NCBI RefSeq assembly: GCF_008040105.1 | Contig: NZ_VRMG01000010.1 | Coordinates: forward strand, 62,001-126,000 | DNA: 64,000 nt | Origin: Lacisediminihabitans profunda | GTDB taxonomy: Bacteria; Actinomycetota; Actinomycetes; Actinomycetales; Microbacteriaceae | Reading direction: 5' to 3' | Shown here: positions 44,452-52,748 of the stretch, piece after piece | How the letters are laid out: the number at the start of each line of letters is the position of its first letter | Numbering within the stretch: the stretch's first letter is position 1 | Position numbers and translations under genes: made by a program | The notes under the pieces: generated by a model | What the model was told of the DNA's origin: nothing | Database searches by the model: none | What the model saw: the letters and a program-made list of their open reading frames with translations, nothing else

Positions 44452-46131
44452 GTGCACGTCTCCCTGTTTTCCGCGCCACAGGGCGCAGTCCTGCAGGCGA
44501 TCGACGACGACGGCCGCGTGAGCGGCGACCCGAGGACCGTGCCCTTCGATGCTCTGGCGGAGGCGGTGGCGCCGCTCGAGGCCGAGCATCCCCGCTGGGT
44601 CTGGGACGACACGAGCCGCTGGTACCCGCCGCTCCTCGAGGCAGGGGTGCGCATCGAACGCTGCGTCGACCTGCGTCTCTCGCACGCCATCCTGCGTGGC
44701 TCCGCCCTGACGGAGGGCTCGGCACTCGCGAGCGCCGCGAGGAGTTCGTGGGACCAGCCGACGCCGGAGGCCCGGGTGCAACGCGAGGAGCACACCCTCT
44801 TCGACCTGGAGGAGCGTCCGGTGTCGACGGCAGCCGAGGACACCCTCGTCGAGTTCGCCCTGCAACGGGAGGCCATCGCCGCCGCCGACGATCCGCGAAG
44901 GATCGGCCTGTTGATCGCCGCCGAATCCGCCGGGGCGCTCGTTGCCGCGGAGATCCGTCACGCGGGGCTCCCGTGGAGCGCGGAGGCGCACGAGGCGATG
45001 CTCGGCGAGCACCTCGGGCCGCGGCCGCCGAGCGGGCAGCGCCCGGAGAAGCTCGAGGCGGTCCTCGCCCGCCTGCGCGACGCGCTCGAGGCGCCGGCGC
45101 TCAACCCCGACTCCCCGGCGGATCTGCTGAAGGCCCTGGGCGTGGCCGGCCTCATGGTCAAGTCGACCAGGTCGTGGGAGCTGAAGAAACTCAAGCATCC
45201 GGCGATCGCGCCCCTCCTCGAATACAAGAAGCTCGCCAGGCTGCTGGCGGCGAACGGCTGGCACTGGCTCGACACGAATGTGCGCGACGGCCGATTCCAT
45301 CCCGACTACGTGCCGGGCGGTGTGGTGACCGGTCGCTGGGCCAGCAAGGGCGGCGGGGGAGCGCTGCAGCTGCCGAAGCAGATCCGCGGCGCCGTCATCG
45401 CCGACCCCGGCTGGAAGTTCGTGGTGGCGGACGCCTCGCAGCTCGAGCCGCGCATTCTCGCCGCGCTGTCGGGAGACCGCGGCATGGCGGAGGCGGGCAG
45501 CGCCGGTGACCTGTATGCGGGAATCGTGGCGAGCGGGGCCGTTGCGACTCGTGACGAGGCCAAGGTCGCGATGCTCGGGGCGATGTACGGCGCGACGACG
45601 GGGGAGAGCGGCAGACTGATGCCCGCACTCACCCGTGCCTATCCGCGGGCGATCGGGCTCGTCGAGGAGGCGGCGCGGGCCGGGGAGAAGGGCGAGGTCG
45701 TGACGACCAGACTCGGCCGCAGCTCGCCACGCCCGGGCTCCGAGTGGCGAGAGGGCCAGGCGGAGGCCTATGGCGAGACCGCGACGGATGCCGACGCCAG
45801 TCGCGCCCGGGGCCAGGCAAGGGGCTGGGGGCGGTTCACCCGCAACTTCGTGGTGCAGGGCAGCGCCGCGGAGTGGGCGCTCTGCTGGATGGCCGGTCTG
45901 CGCGGACGCCTGCACGAGATCGGCGGCGGACTGTGGATCACGGACTCGCCGCACCTCGTGTTCTTCATGCACGACGAGGTGGTCGTGCACTGCCCGGAGG
46001 GGCTCGCGGCGGAGGTCGAGGCCGCGGTGCGCGCCGCGGCGGCGGAGGCGGGCCGGCTCATGTTCGGACCGATGCCCGTGACCTTCCCCCTGACGGTGGC
46101 GGTCGTGGACAACTACGGCCAGGCGAAATAG
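44452..46131 (+). CDS. Stand-alone family A DNA polymerase with 3'-5' exonuclease-like N-terminus
   Basis: 559 residues from a GTG, half the size of DNA polymerase I and without a 5' nuclease. The polymerase motifs are visible: motif A VADASQLEPRILAALSGD near 325, motif B EAKVAMLGAMYGATTGES near 365 (YG retained) and motif C HDEVVVH near 507. RPEKLEAV and PDYVPGGVVTGRWASKGG are the thumb and pre-motif-A segments. The N-terminal ~180 residues match the degenerate exonuclease part of actinobacterial 'bifunctional 3'-5' exonuclease/DNA polymerase' proteins, but I cannot see all of its carboxylates, so proofreading is doubtful. It is presumed to act in repair synthesis. It converges with padR. 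Confidence 0.88.
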   Translation: MHVSLFSAPQGAVLQAIDDDGRVSGDPRTVPFDALAEAVAPLEAEHPRWVWDDTSRWYPPLLEAGVRIERCVDLRLSHAILRGSALTEGSALASAARSSWDQPTPEARVQREEHTLFDLEERPVSTAAEDTLVEFALQREAIAAADDPRRIGLLIAAESAGALVAAEIRHAGLPWSAEAHEAMLGEHLGPRPPSGQRPEKLEAVLARLRDALEAPALNPDSPADLLKALGVAGLMVKSTRSWELKKLKHPAIAPLLEYKKLARLLAANGWHWLDTNVRDGRFHPDYVPGGVVTGRWASKGGGGALQLPKQIRGAVIADPGWKFVVADASQLEPRILAALSGDRGMAEAGSAGDLYAGIVASGAVATRDEAKVAMLGAMYGATTGESGRLMPALTRAYPRAIGLVEEAARAGEKGEVVTTRLGRSSPRPGSEWREGQAEAYGETATDADASRARGQARGWGRFTRNFVVQGSAAEWALCWMAGLRGRLHEIGGGLWITDSPHLVFFMHDEVVVHCPEGLAAEVEAAVRAAAAEAGRLMFGPMPVTFPLTVAVVDNYGQAK

Positions 46132-46147
46132 CCGCGGATCGGCGACG

Positions 46148-46711
46148 CTACACCTGTGCCTTGCGCCCCCGTCTGGGTCGCACGTCGGAGAGTGCGCGCG
46201 ACGAGTCGTAGTGCGACAGGGCGGCGATCGCCGCCCCGAGCCACGCGATTGCCGCCACCGCCTGGGCTTCGCGGGCGACCCGGGCGAGGTGCACCTCGGT
46301 GGCGGGGGAGGCATCCGGTGTCGGTGTTCGCGCGCGCCGGAGATCGCCTTCCCACCAGCGGCGATAGTCCTCCGCGACGGCCTTGGCCGCCACGGGATCG
46401 ATCGATCCCGAGATGATCACCTGGTCGAGCATCTCGGTCCACTCGGGCAGCGCGTCGAGCATCGGATGCCGCATCCACTTCAGGGCGGCGTTGCGGCCCT
46501 CCGCGGTGAGGCGGTAAAGCGGGAGGGCGTCATCCGTGGTTCCGGCCGGCTCGATCAACCCCTGCTTGGCCACGCGATCGAGGGTGCCGTAGATCTGGCC
46601 GACATTGACCGGCTTGCGGTGCGGTGCGCGGCTCGTCAGCTCCGAATGCAGCTGCAGTCCGTAGGCGGGCCCCATGGTGAGGATCGCCAGAATGCCGTCC
46701 CGAACCGACAC
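46148..46711 (-). CDS. PadR-family transcriptional regulator
   Basis: 187 residues from the GTG at 46711, with GAGGAGGTG five bases upstream. The winged helix is clear: DGILAILTMGPAYGLQLHSELTS near 5-27 and VNVGQIYGTLDRVAKQGLIEP near 35-55. A helical C-terminal dimerisation region typical of the AphA/PadR2 branch follows. The perfect palindrome at 46736-46750 is 25 bases upstream and probably mediates autorepression. No transporter gene lies beside it, so the target is unknown. Confidence 0.88.
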   Translation of the reverse strand: MSVRDGILAILTMGPAYGLQLHSELTSRAPHRKPVNVGQIYGTLDRVAKQGLIEPAGTTDDALPLYRLTAEGRNAALKWMRHPMLDALPEWTEMLDQVIISGSIDPVAAKAVAEDYRRWWEGDLRRARTPTPDASPATEVHLARVAREAQAVAAIAWLGAAIAALSHYDSSRALSDVRPRRGRKAQV

Positions 46712-46735
46712 GGCACCTCCTCGCTGCTGCCAAAG

Positions 46736-46750
46736 CTATACCGAGTATAG
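46736..46750 (-). promoter_or_regulatory. CTATAC-N3-GTATAG palindrome upstream of padR
   Basis: The arms 46736-46741 and 46745-46750 are exact inverses. On the minus strand the site contains TATACT and TATAGC, so the operator may overlap a -10 element of the padR promoter 25 bases before the start. Binding by PadR is inferred. Confidence 0.5.
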
Positions 46751-46914
46751 GGAGAATGTGCCCCGACACGAAGTCCATCGCACTACACAGTTGTAATTTC
46801 GAGCCGCCATCAGCAATAATTGGGAAAACGGCTTGCCGTAAAATTTCATACGCAGCACGCAAGGGCCATTCCGAGGTCGATGGGGAAGTCGCACCTCAAC
46901 GGAATGGAGTTATC

Positions 46915-47451
46915 GTGGCTGCACGCAATGCCGGTCTCACTGATCACAACAGTGTTGCTTTGGCACGAGGAGTGCTTTATGTGCACTCCTCTCCTCGCGC
47001 GCTCTGCCCCCACATCGAGTGGGCCGCAGGAGGCGCCCTCGATCGTGCCGTGAACTTCCAATGGGTGGAACAGCCCGTCCTCAAGGGCTCCATGCGCACG
47101 GAGTTCTACTGGGAGGGCGTGCAGGGCACCGGGGCGGCGCTCGCCTCCGCGTTGCGCGGCTGGGAGCACCTGCGCTTCGAGGTCACCGAGGACGCGACGC
47201 CCGGGAGCGATGGCGGACGCTGGCTGCACACCCCGGACCTCGGCATCTTCTTCGCCCAGACCGACACGGTGGGCAACGTCGTCATCCCCGAGGATCGCAT
47301 CCGCTACGCGATGGAGATCGCCGGTTCGGACGCCTTCGAGTTGCACCGTGAGTTGCGGCTCGCCCTCGGGCAGGCCTGGGACGACGAACTGGAGGCGTTC
47401 CGCCACGCCAGCGACACCAACCAGGTCGTCTGGCTGCACAAGGTCGGCTAG
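46915..47451 (+). CDS. DUF3145 protein
   Basis: 178 residues from the GTG at 46915, with ATGGAG six bases upstream. GVLYVHSSPRALCPHIEWAAGG near 20-40 and the end ASDTNQVVWLHKVG match the actinobacterial DUF3145 family, which is conserved in Micrococcales and usually encoded near the fatty-acid synthesis genes, as here. It is cytosolic and no catalytic motif is visible. The function is unknown. The 200-base region before it is AT-richer than its surroundings and probably holds the promoter. Confidence 0.88.
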   Translation: MAARNAGLTDHNSVALARGVLYVHSSPRALCPHIEWAAGGALDRAVNFQWVEQPVLKGSMRTEFYWEGVQGTGAALASALRGWEHLRFEVTEDATPGSDGGRWLHTPDLGIFFAQTDTVGNVVIPEDRIRYAMEIAGSDAFELHRELRLALGQAWDDELEAFRHASDTNQVVWLHKVG

Positions 47452-47455
47452 GGCC

Positions 47456-48646
47456 TCAGCGGGCCGCGTAGACCTTCGTGATGCGCTCGACGTAGCGTGT
47501 CGGCGAGAACAGTTCGCGGTCGATCACCGCGCCCCTGGACAACTCGACGAGAAGCGACGGCGTGGTCACCAGGGTGACGAGCGCGTCGGCGAGACCGGCG
47601 TCATCCGGCGAGTCGGCCAGGAATCCCGAGTTGTGCAGTCCCTCGCTGAGCTTGGGGTCGCAGTAGAGCACGCCTCGCTCACGGCTCACCGCCTCCGCGA
47701 TCGTCATCGGCTGGTTGTCGAAACCGACCGAGGTGAGGGCGATGGCCGAGGAGGCGTCCATCAGCGCGAGCACGTCGTCGTGCGGAAGGGCGCCCTGGAT
47801 TCGGATCTCGGGGTGGCCGGCGGCGAGCCGCTTGAGGGCGGCGAGGTCGGAGCCTTCGCCCACGAAGTCGACGGTGAAGCCGTTGCCGGTGCGGGCCAGA
47901 GCGTCGATGACCGCGCGAGCGAACGGGAGGGGCCGTTTCACCGGTTCGCAACGCGCCACCCAGAGGAAGTGCGGCTTCTGGCCGCTCTTCAGGGTGATCG
48001 CCTGGGAGGGGAGGTCTGGGGTGGCGATCGGGTTGGGGATCACGAAGATCTCGCCCGTGACGCCCGCGTCCTTCAGATCCGCGGCCTGGTGTGCCGAGGG
48101 CGACACCACACGCTTGGCCTTGCGGGCCATGGCGAGCACGAGGTTGCGCAACAGATTGTCGGTCTTGCGGGGGGTGAACAGCACATTCGGGATCTTCTCG
48201 CCGATGGCCTTCTCCAGCGCCCAGCGGATGAACCAGGCCACCGACGCTTGCGGCGGCCCCTCGCTCGCCCAATAGAAGCTGTGCACGGTGTGCACGAGCG
48301 GGATTCCGATGGCTTCCGCCGCGGCATCCGCGACATGCGCGAGACCGAATTCGGTCTGCACGTGCACGACGTCGATGTGTTCCTCGCGCAGGTAGCGTTC
48401 GAGCGCCGCCACGTTCTTGGCGGTCTTCGGGATTACCGCGAGGTCGAGCACCGGCAACCGGAACAGGGGCTTGATCTGCAGTCCGTCCGCCACCCTCTGG
48501 TAGCGCGCCCCGAGGGCTCCCCGTGCCGGCGAGACGACGACCACGGTGTGGCCGGCCTCCTCGAGGGCGAGCTTCTGCTGTCTCATTGAGGTCTGGGCGC
48601 CTCCGACATAGTCGAAGTAATAGTCGCTGAGGATGGCAATTCGCAT
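47456..48646 (-). CDS. GT4-family glycosyltransferase
   Basis: 396 residues from the ATG at 48646. The frame extends to a GTG at 48676, but that would overlap fabF and has no better ribosome site. The N-terminal RIAILSDYYFDYVGGAQTSM is the first Rossmann strand and glycine loop of GT4 enzymes. HFLWVARCEPVKRPLPFARAV near 240 starts the donor-binding domain, and ALTSVGFDNQPMTIAEAVSRE near 310 contains the E-x7-E region that contacts the nucleotide sugar. It is a cytosolic or membrane-associated retaining glycosyltransferase acting on a lipid or wall glycan; the acceptor is unknown. It sits directly after fabF and may share its transcript. Confidence 0.82.
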   Translation of the reverse strand: MRIAILSDYYFDYVGGAQTSMRQQKLALEEAGHTVVVVSPARGALGARYQRVADGLQIKPLFRLPVLDLAVIPKTAKNVAALERYLREEHIDVVHVQTEFGLAHVADAAAEAIGIPLVHTVHSFYWASEGPPQASVAWFIRWALEKAIGEKIPNVLFTPRKTDNLLRNLVLAMARKAKRVVSPSAHQAADLKDAGVTGEIFVIPNPIATPDLPSQAITLKSGQKPHFLWVARCEPVKRPLPFARAVIDALARTGNGFTVDFVGEGSDLAALKRLAAGHPEIRIQGALPHDDVLALMDASSAIALTSVGFDNQPMTIAEAVSRERGVLYCDPKLSEGLHNSGFLADSPDDAGLADALVTLVTTPSLLVELSRGAVIDRELFSPTRYVERITKVYAAR

Positions 48647-48668
48647 GGGGAACGCGGGGTTCTCCCGA

Positions 48669-49904
48669 CTAAACACTCCTGAAGGCGAGAACGGCGTTGT
48701 GGCCGCCGAATCCGAATGAGTTGCTGATCGCGAGCAGCGGGCCGTCGGGCAGCGCGCGCGGCGAGGTCACCACGTCGAGCGGAATCGCCGGATCCTGCTC
48801 GGTGAGGTTGATCGTGGGCGGGGCGGTGCGGTTGCGCAGGGCGAGGATCGTGAAGATCGCCTCGAGCGCACCCGTTCCACCGAGCAGGTGGCCGGTCGCG
48901 CCCTTGGTGGCGGAGACCGGGATGCTGTGCACCCGATCACCGAACGCCGCCTTGAGCGCCGCGTACTCGGCGATGTCGCCGACCGGGGTGCTCGTGGCGT
49001 GGGCGTTGATGTGACCCACCTCGTCCGGGGTCGCGCCGGCCTGGGCCAGGGCGAGCGCGATCGCGCGCGATGCCCCGCGACCCTCAGGGTCGTTCGCGGT
49101 GATGTGGTACGAATCGGCGGTGACCCCGCCGCCGGCGACCTCGGCGTAGATGTGGGCGCCGCGGGCGAGCGCGTGCTCCTCGGTCTCCATGACGATGCTG
49201 CCCGCTCCCTCGCCCATGACGAAGCCGTCGCGGTCGATGTTGTACGGGCGAGACGCCGTCTCCGGGGAGTCGTTGCGTCTGGACAGCGCCTGCATGGACG
49301 AGAACGAGGCGAGCGTGATCGGGTGGATCGCCGATTCGGTGCCACCGGCGATGATCACGTCGGCGAGACCGAGCTGCAGGTTGGTGTACGCGTTGTGGAT
49401 GGACTCCGTGCTCGATGCACAGGCCGATGCCACGGTGTGGGCGAATGCTCTCGCATGGAGGGCCATCGAGATGGCGGCGGATGCCGCGTTCGGCATGAGC
49501 ATGGGGACGGTCATCGGCAGAACCCGTCGCGGTCCCTTCTCACGCAGTGTGTCCCAGGCGTTGAGCAGGCTCCACAGGCCGCCGATTCCGGTGGCATAGT
49601 CCACGCCGAGCCGCTCGGGGGCGACATCCGGCGATCCCGCATCGGCCCAGGCCTCGCGCGCCGAGATCAGGGCGAACTGGGAGGACGGGTCGAGGCGCTT
49701 GGCCTCGGGCCGCTCCAGGACCACCTCGGGGCGCACCTTGGCCTCCGCGGCGAAGGTGACGGGCAGTTCGTACTGGTCGATCCAGTCGTGAGTGAGCGCG
49801 TGAACGCCTGACTCGCCGGCCAACAGGGCGCTCCACGACTCCGGAGCGGTCCCGCCCAGGGGGGAACTCGCGCCGATTCCGGTAACTACGATCTTTTTGG
49901 TCAT
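48669..49904 (-). CDS. fabF: Beta-ketoacyl-ACP synthase II
   Basis: 411 residues from the ATG at 49904. The thiolase-fold triad is complete: C162 in SACASSTESIH, the first His in INAHATSTPVGD near 300, and the second in SATKGATGHLLGGTGALEA near 335. The enzyme condenses malonyl-ACP with acyl-ACP to lengthen fatty acids in the type II system. It is the last gene of fabD-fabH-acpP-fabF, 99 bases after acpP. Mycolic-acid bacteria use a type I synthase for this task, so the stand-alone operon fits Microbacteriaceae. Confidence 0.95.
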   Translation of the reverse strand: MTKKIVVTGIGASSPLGGTAPESWSALLAGESGVHALTHDWIDQYELPVTFAAEAKVRPEVVLERPEAKRLDPSSQFALISAREAWADAGSPDVAPERLGVDYATGIGGLWSLLNAWDTLREKGPRRVLPMTVPMLMPNAASAAISMALHARAFAHTVASACASSTESIHNAYTNLQLGLADVIIAGGTESAIHPITLASFSSMQALSRRNDSPETASRPYNIDRDGFVMGEGAGSIVMETEEHALARGAHIYAEVAGGGVTADSYHITANDPEGRGASRAIALALAQAGATPDEVGHINAHATSTPVGDIAEYAALKAAFGDRVHSIPVSATKGATGHLLGGTGALEAIFTILALRNRTAPPTINLTEQDPAIPLDVVTSPRALPDGPLLAISNSFGFGGHNAVLAFRSV

Positions 49905-50003
49905 AACGGCATCTCTCTTGTGGATCAACGATTCTGCATCGTCACGCGGGCGCGGCCAGCCCGGACCGGGGTCAGGGCTGGCCAGCCGCGTCGTGCGTGG
50001 CAG

Positions 50004-50252
50004 TTAGCCCTGTGCTCCGACGATGAAGCTCACGGCGTCTCCGACGGTCTTGAGGTTCTTGACCTCTTCGTCCGGGATCTTCACGTCGAACTTTTCCTCT
50101 GCGTTCACGACAATGGTCATCATCGAGATGGAGTCGATGTCCAGGTCGTCAGTGAACGACTTGCCCAGCTCGACCGAGTCGGTGGCGATGCCGGTTTCGT
50201 CGTTGATGAGCTCCGCGAGACCTGCCAGAACTTCTTCTGTGGACAATGCCAT
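50004..50252 (-). CDS. acpP: Acyl carrier protein
   Basis: 82 residues, acidic and helical. S41 in DDLDIDSISM is the phosphopantetheine attachment site; the usual DSL is DSI here, as in many actinobacterial ACPs. It carries the growing acyl chain for FabD, FabH and FabF, encoded on either side. GGAGAAAAC lies just upstream of the ATG. Confidence 0.96.
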   Translation of the reverse strand: MALSTEEVLAGLAELINDETGIATDSVELGKSFTDDLDIDSISMMTIVVNAEEKFDVKIPDEEVKNLKTVGDAVSFIVGAQG

Positions 50253-50295
50253 TGTGTTTTCTCCTTGGGGGTGTGTCGTTTGACCGTTGATTATC

Positions 50296-51294
50296 TTACG
50301 GGAGGACGACGACCTGGGCCCCGAAGACGAGGCCGGCGCCGAATCCGATCTGCAGGGCGAGACCGCCGCTGAGCTCGGGGTGCTCCTGAAGAAGGCGATG
50401 GGTGGCCAGCGGAATCGACGCGGCCGAGGTGTTCCCGGTCGTGGCGATGTCGCGGGCGATGATCACGGACTCTGGCAGCTTCAGCTGCTTCGCGAACTCG
50501 TCGATGATGCGCATGTTGGCCTGGTGCGGAATGAAGGCGGCGAGGTCCTCCGCCGTGATGCCGGCGACCTCGAGCGCGCGCTTGGCGACCTTTGCCATGT
50601 CCCAGACCGCCCAGCGGAACACGGTCTGGCCCTCCTGGCGCAGCGTGGGCCACGGGGCGACGCCGTCGCGGAACTGGGTGAGGGTCGCGTTCATGCCCAC
50701 GGCATCCGCCTTGGACCCGTCGGATCCCCACACGGCGGGGGAGATGCCCGCTGTCTCGCTCGGCCCGATCACCACGGCTCCTGCGCCGTCCCCGAGCAGG
50801 AACGAGATGGAGCGATCGGTGGGGTCCACCACGTCGGAGAGCTTCTCGGCGCCGATGACAAGCGCGTAATGGGCGGCGCCGGCACGGATGAGGGCGTCGG
50901 CCTGGGTGACGCCGTAGCTGAAGCCGGCGCACGCCGCGTTCGTGTCGTAGGCGGCGGCGGGGTTGGAACCGACGCGGTCGGCGACCACGGCGGCCATCGA
51001 CGGGGTCTGCTGCACATTGCTGATGGTCGCGACGATCACGAGATCAATCTGATCGGCCGGCACGCCGGACTTCTCGATCGCCTCACGCGCGGCATCGGTG
51101 GCGAGGTCCACGGCGAGGATCCCGGCCGAGGCGCGGGTGCGGGTGATGATGCCGGTGCGCTGCTGGATCCACTCGTCGCTCGAGTCGATCGGGCCGATGA
51201 GCTCCTCGTTGGGCACGACGAGGTCACCGCGTGCTGCCCCGTAGCTGTAGATGCGGGTGAACTGCGGTCCGTGGGACTGCTGGAGCTGGGTCAT
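50296..51294 (-). CDS. fabH: Beta-ketoacyl-ACP synthase III
   Basis: 332 residues. The catalytic triad is C122 (TNAACAGFSYG), His in FIPHQANMRIID near 255 and Asn in TTGNTSAASIP near 286. The enzyme starts fatty-acid synthesis by joining an acyl-CoA primer to malonyl-ACP; in actinobacteria branched primers are common. Its ATG overlaps the fabD stop (ATGA), so the two are translationally coupled. Confidence 0.95.
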   Translation of the reverse strand: MTQLQQSHGPQFTRIYSYGAARGDLVVPNEELIGPIDSSDEWIQQRTGIITRTRASAGILAVDLATDAAREAIEKSGVPADQIDLVIVATISNVQQTPSMAAVVADRVGSNPAAAYDTNAACAGFSYGVTQADALIRAGAAHYALVIGAEKLSDVVDPTDRSISFLLGDGAGAVVIGPSETAGISPAVWGSDGSKADAVGMNATLTQFRDGVAPWPTLRQEGQTVFRWAVWDMAKVAKRALEVAGITAEDLAAFIPHQANMRIIDEFAKQLKLPESVIIARDIATTGNTSAASIPLATHRLLQEHPELSGGLALQIGFGAGLVFGAQVVVLP

Positions 51295-52208
51295 GAGTTA
51301 CCGTCAATCAGTTCGAAGGCTGCTGCCAGGTCGTCCGGGGTCTTGACGGCCACCGTTGGCACTCCCTTGAGGCCGCGCTTCGCGAGCCCGACGAGGGCTC
51401 CTGCCGGGGCGATCTCGATCAGACCGGTCACGCCAGCGGCCGCGAATGCGTCCATTGTCTTGTCCCACCGTACCGGGGATGAGACCTGGCCGACGAGCAG
51501 GTCGACGAATGCGGCCCCCTCGGTGACTCGGGAACCGTCCCGGTTGGTCCAGATCGGGAGGGTCGGATCGTGCGATTCGATGCCGTCGGCGACCTCGCGG
51601 AGATGGTCGACGGCCGGGGACATATACCGGGTGTGGAATGCGCCGGCGACCTGAAGCGGAATCACGCGGGCGCCCGCCGGAGGGGTCGCCCTGAGGGCGT
51701 CGAGCGCCGCGAGTTCGCCGGCCACCACGATCTGTCCTCCGCCGTTGAAGTTGGCCGGTTCGAGCCCCAGCTCGGCGAGCTTCTGCAGCAGTTCGGCCTC
51801 ATCCCCGCCGATCACGGCGCTCATGCCGGTCTTCACGAGCGAGGCCGCTTTGGCCATCGCGGCGCCGCGCTCGCGAACGAGCGTCATGGCATCCGGTTCA
51901 CTCAGGATGCCCGCCGCCGCCGCCGCGGTGATCTCGCCCACCGAGTGCCCGGCGACACCGCCGATGCGGTCCCGGCGCCCCTCGAGCAGTGCGGACAGGG
52001 TGAGAAGCCCCGCGGCGACGATGAGCGGCTGGGCGACCGCCGTGTCGCGGATCGTGTCGGCATCCGAGACCGTGCCGTGCGCGACCAGATCGATGCCGAC
52101 GACGTCGGAGATGGCGCCCAGGTGGTCCGAGAATCTCGGTTCGGCGATCCAGGGGGAGAGGAATCCGGGAGTTTGGGAGCCCTGACCCGGGCAGACGACG
52201 ACAATCAC
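51291..52208 (-). CDS. fabD: Malonyl-CoA:ACP transacylase
   Basis: 305 residues from the GTG at 52208. The N-terminal VVCPGQGSQTPGFL is the oxyanion-hole loop and GHSVGEITAAAAAG carries the nucleophile S89; the partner His is in AGAFHTRYMSPAVDHL near 200. It moves malonyl groups onto ACP and begins the fab operon. In related genomes fasR lies directly upstream. Here a 1.8-kb lactonase-MarR segment and two 88-bp repeats lie between them. Confidence 0.94.
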   Translation of the reverse strand: MIVVVCPGQGSQTPGFLSPWIAEPRFSDHLGAISDVVGIDLVAHGTVSDADTIRDTAVAQPLIVAAGLLTLSALLEGRRDRIGGVAGHSVGEITAAAAAGILSEPDAMTLVRERGAAMAKAASLVKTGMSAVIGGDEAELLQKLAELGLEPANFNGGGQIVVAGELAALDALRATPPAGARVIPLQVAGAFHTRYMSPAVDHLREVADGIESHDPTLPIWTNRDGSRVTEGAAFVDLLVGQVSSPVRWDKTMDAFAAAGVTGLIEIAPAGALVGLAKRGLKGVPTVAVKTPDDLAAAFELIDGNS

Positions 52209-52333
52209 TTACCAAGTATCGTGCCATTGGGACCGAGCCGGGTTGTAGAAGCGCACCAAGAACCCGGCGAACCTTTGGCGACCATCCACACCGCCCCGCT
52301 ATCCCCGCCTCTCCTCGCCGCCTCCTTCGCCGC

Positions 52334-52421
52334 CTTCCGAAATCCATGCAATCGTGCTCAACTCGCCGCTCAACTGTGTCTTGGAGTCGGCCTGTCGGCA
52401 GGAATGCATGGATTTCGGAAG
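52334..52421. repeat. 88-bp palindromic repeat, copy 1
   Basis: The element begins CTTCCGAAATCCATGCA and ends with the exact inverse of these 17 bases. The interior (about 54 bases, GC-rich) is identical to copy 2 at 52603-52690. It lies 126 bases upstream of fabD. Transcribed, it would form one long stem. The structure is that of a non-autonomous mobile palindrome or REP-type element. Confidence 0.8.
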
Positions 52422-52602
52422 GGGCATGCCGGCCCGACGTGCTTGCCGGCGGAGTCACTCAGCCGTCACCAACTGCTCCCTGGCGCGTCCCAGCCAGCAC
52501 TTATTCACGGTCGAGAGGGACGCACGGCGTGTCGAGCACTCGGGCAGGTGGGCGGGGCGACTCGCGTCGGGCGACGTGGGGCACCGACGGGACCCCCGCC
52601 GA

Positions 52603-52690
52603 CTTCCGAAATCCATGCAATCGTGCTCAACTCGCCGCTCAACTGTGTCTTGGAGTCGGCCTGTCGGCAGGAATGCATGGATTTCGGAAG
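52603..52690. repeat. 88-bp palindromic repeat, copy 2
   Basis: Identical over its full 88 bases to copy 1, in the same orientation, 269 bases further on. It ends 13 bases before the operator of the lactonase gene. The 180 bases between the copies (52422-52602) hold no gene that I can support. Confidence 0.8.
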
Positions 52691-52703
52691 GGGGCGGTGG
52701 TAT

Positions 52704-52734
52704 ACATGACACAACATTGTATGATGTGACATGT
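52704..52734. promoter_or_regulatory. 31-bp hyphenated palindrome, probable MarR operator
   Basis: Each arm reads ACATGnCACAnCAT, and the two mirror each other around a three-base centre, with 12 of 14 positions symmetric per arm. The patch is strikingly AT-rich against its surroundings, and TATACAT at 52701 could be part of a promoter. It ends 14 bases before the lactonase ATG. The MarR protein encoded by the second gene of the pair is the natural candidate to bind it. Confidence 0.65.
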
Positions 52735-52748
52735 AAATGGGAGGAACG

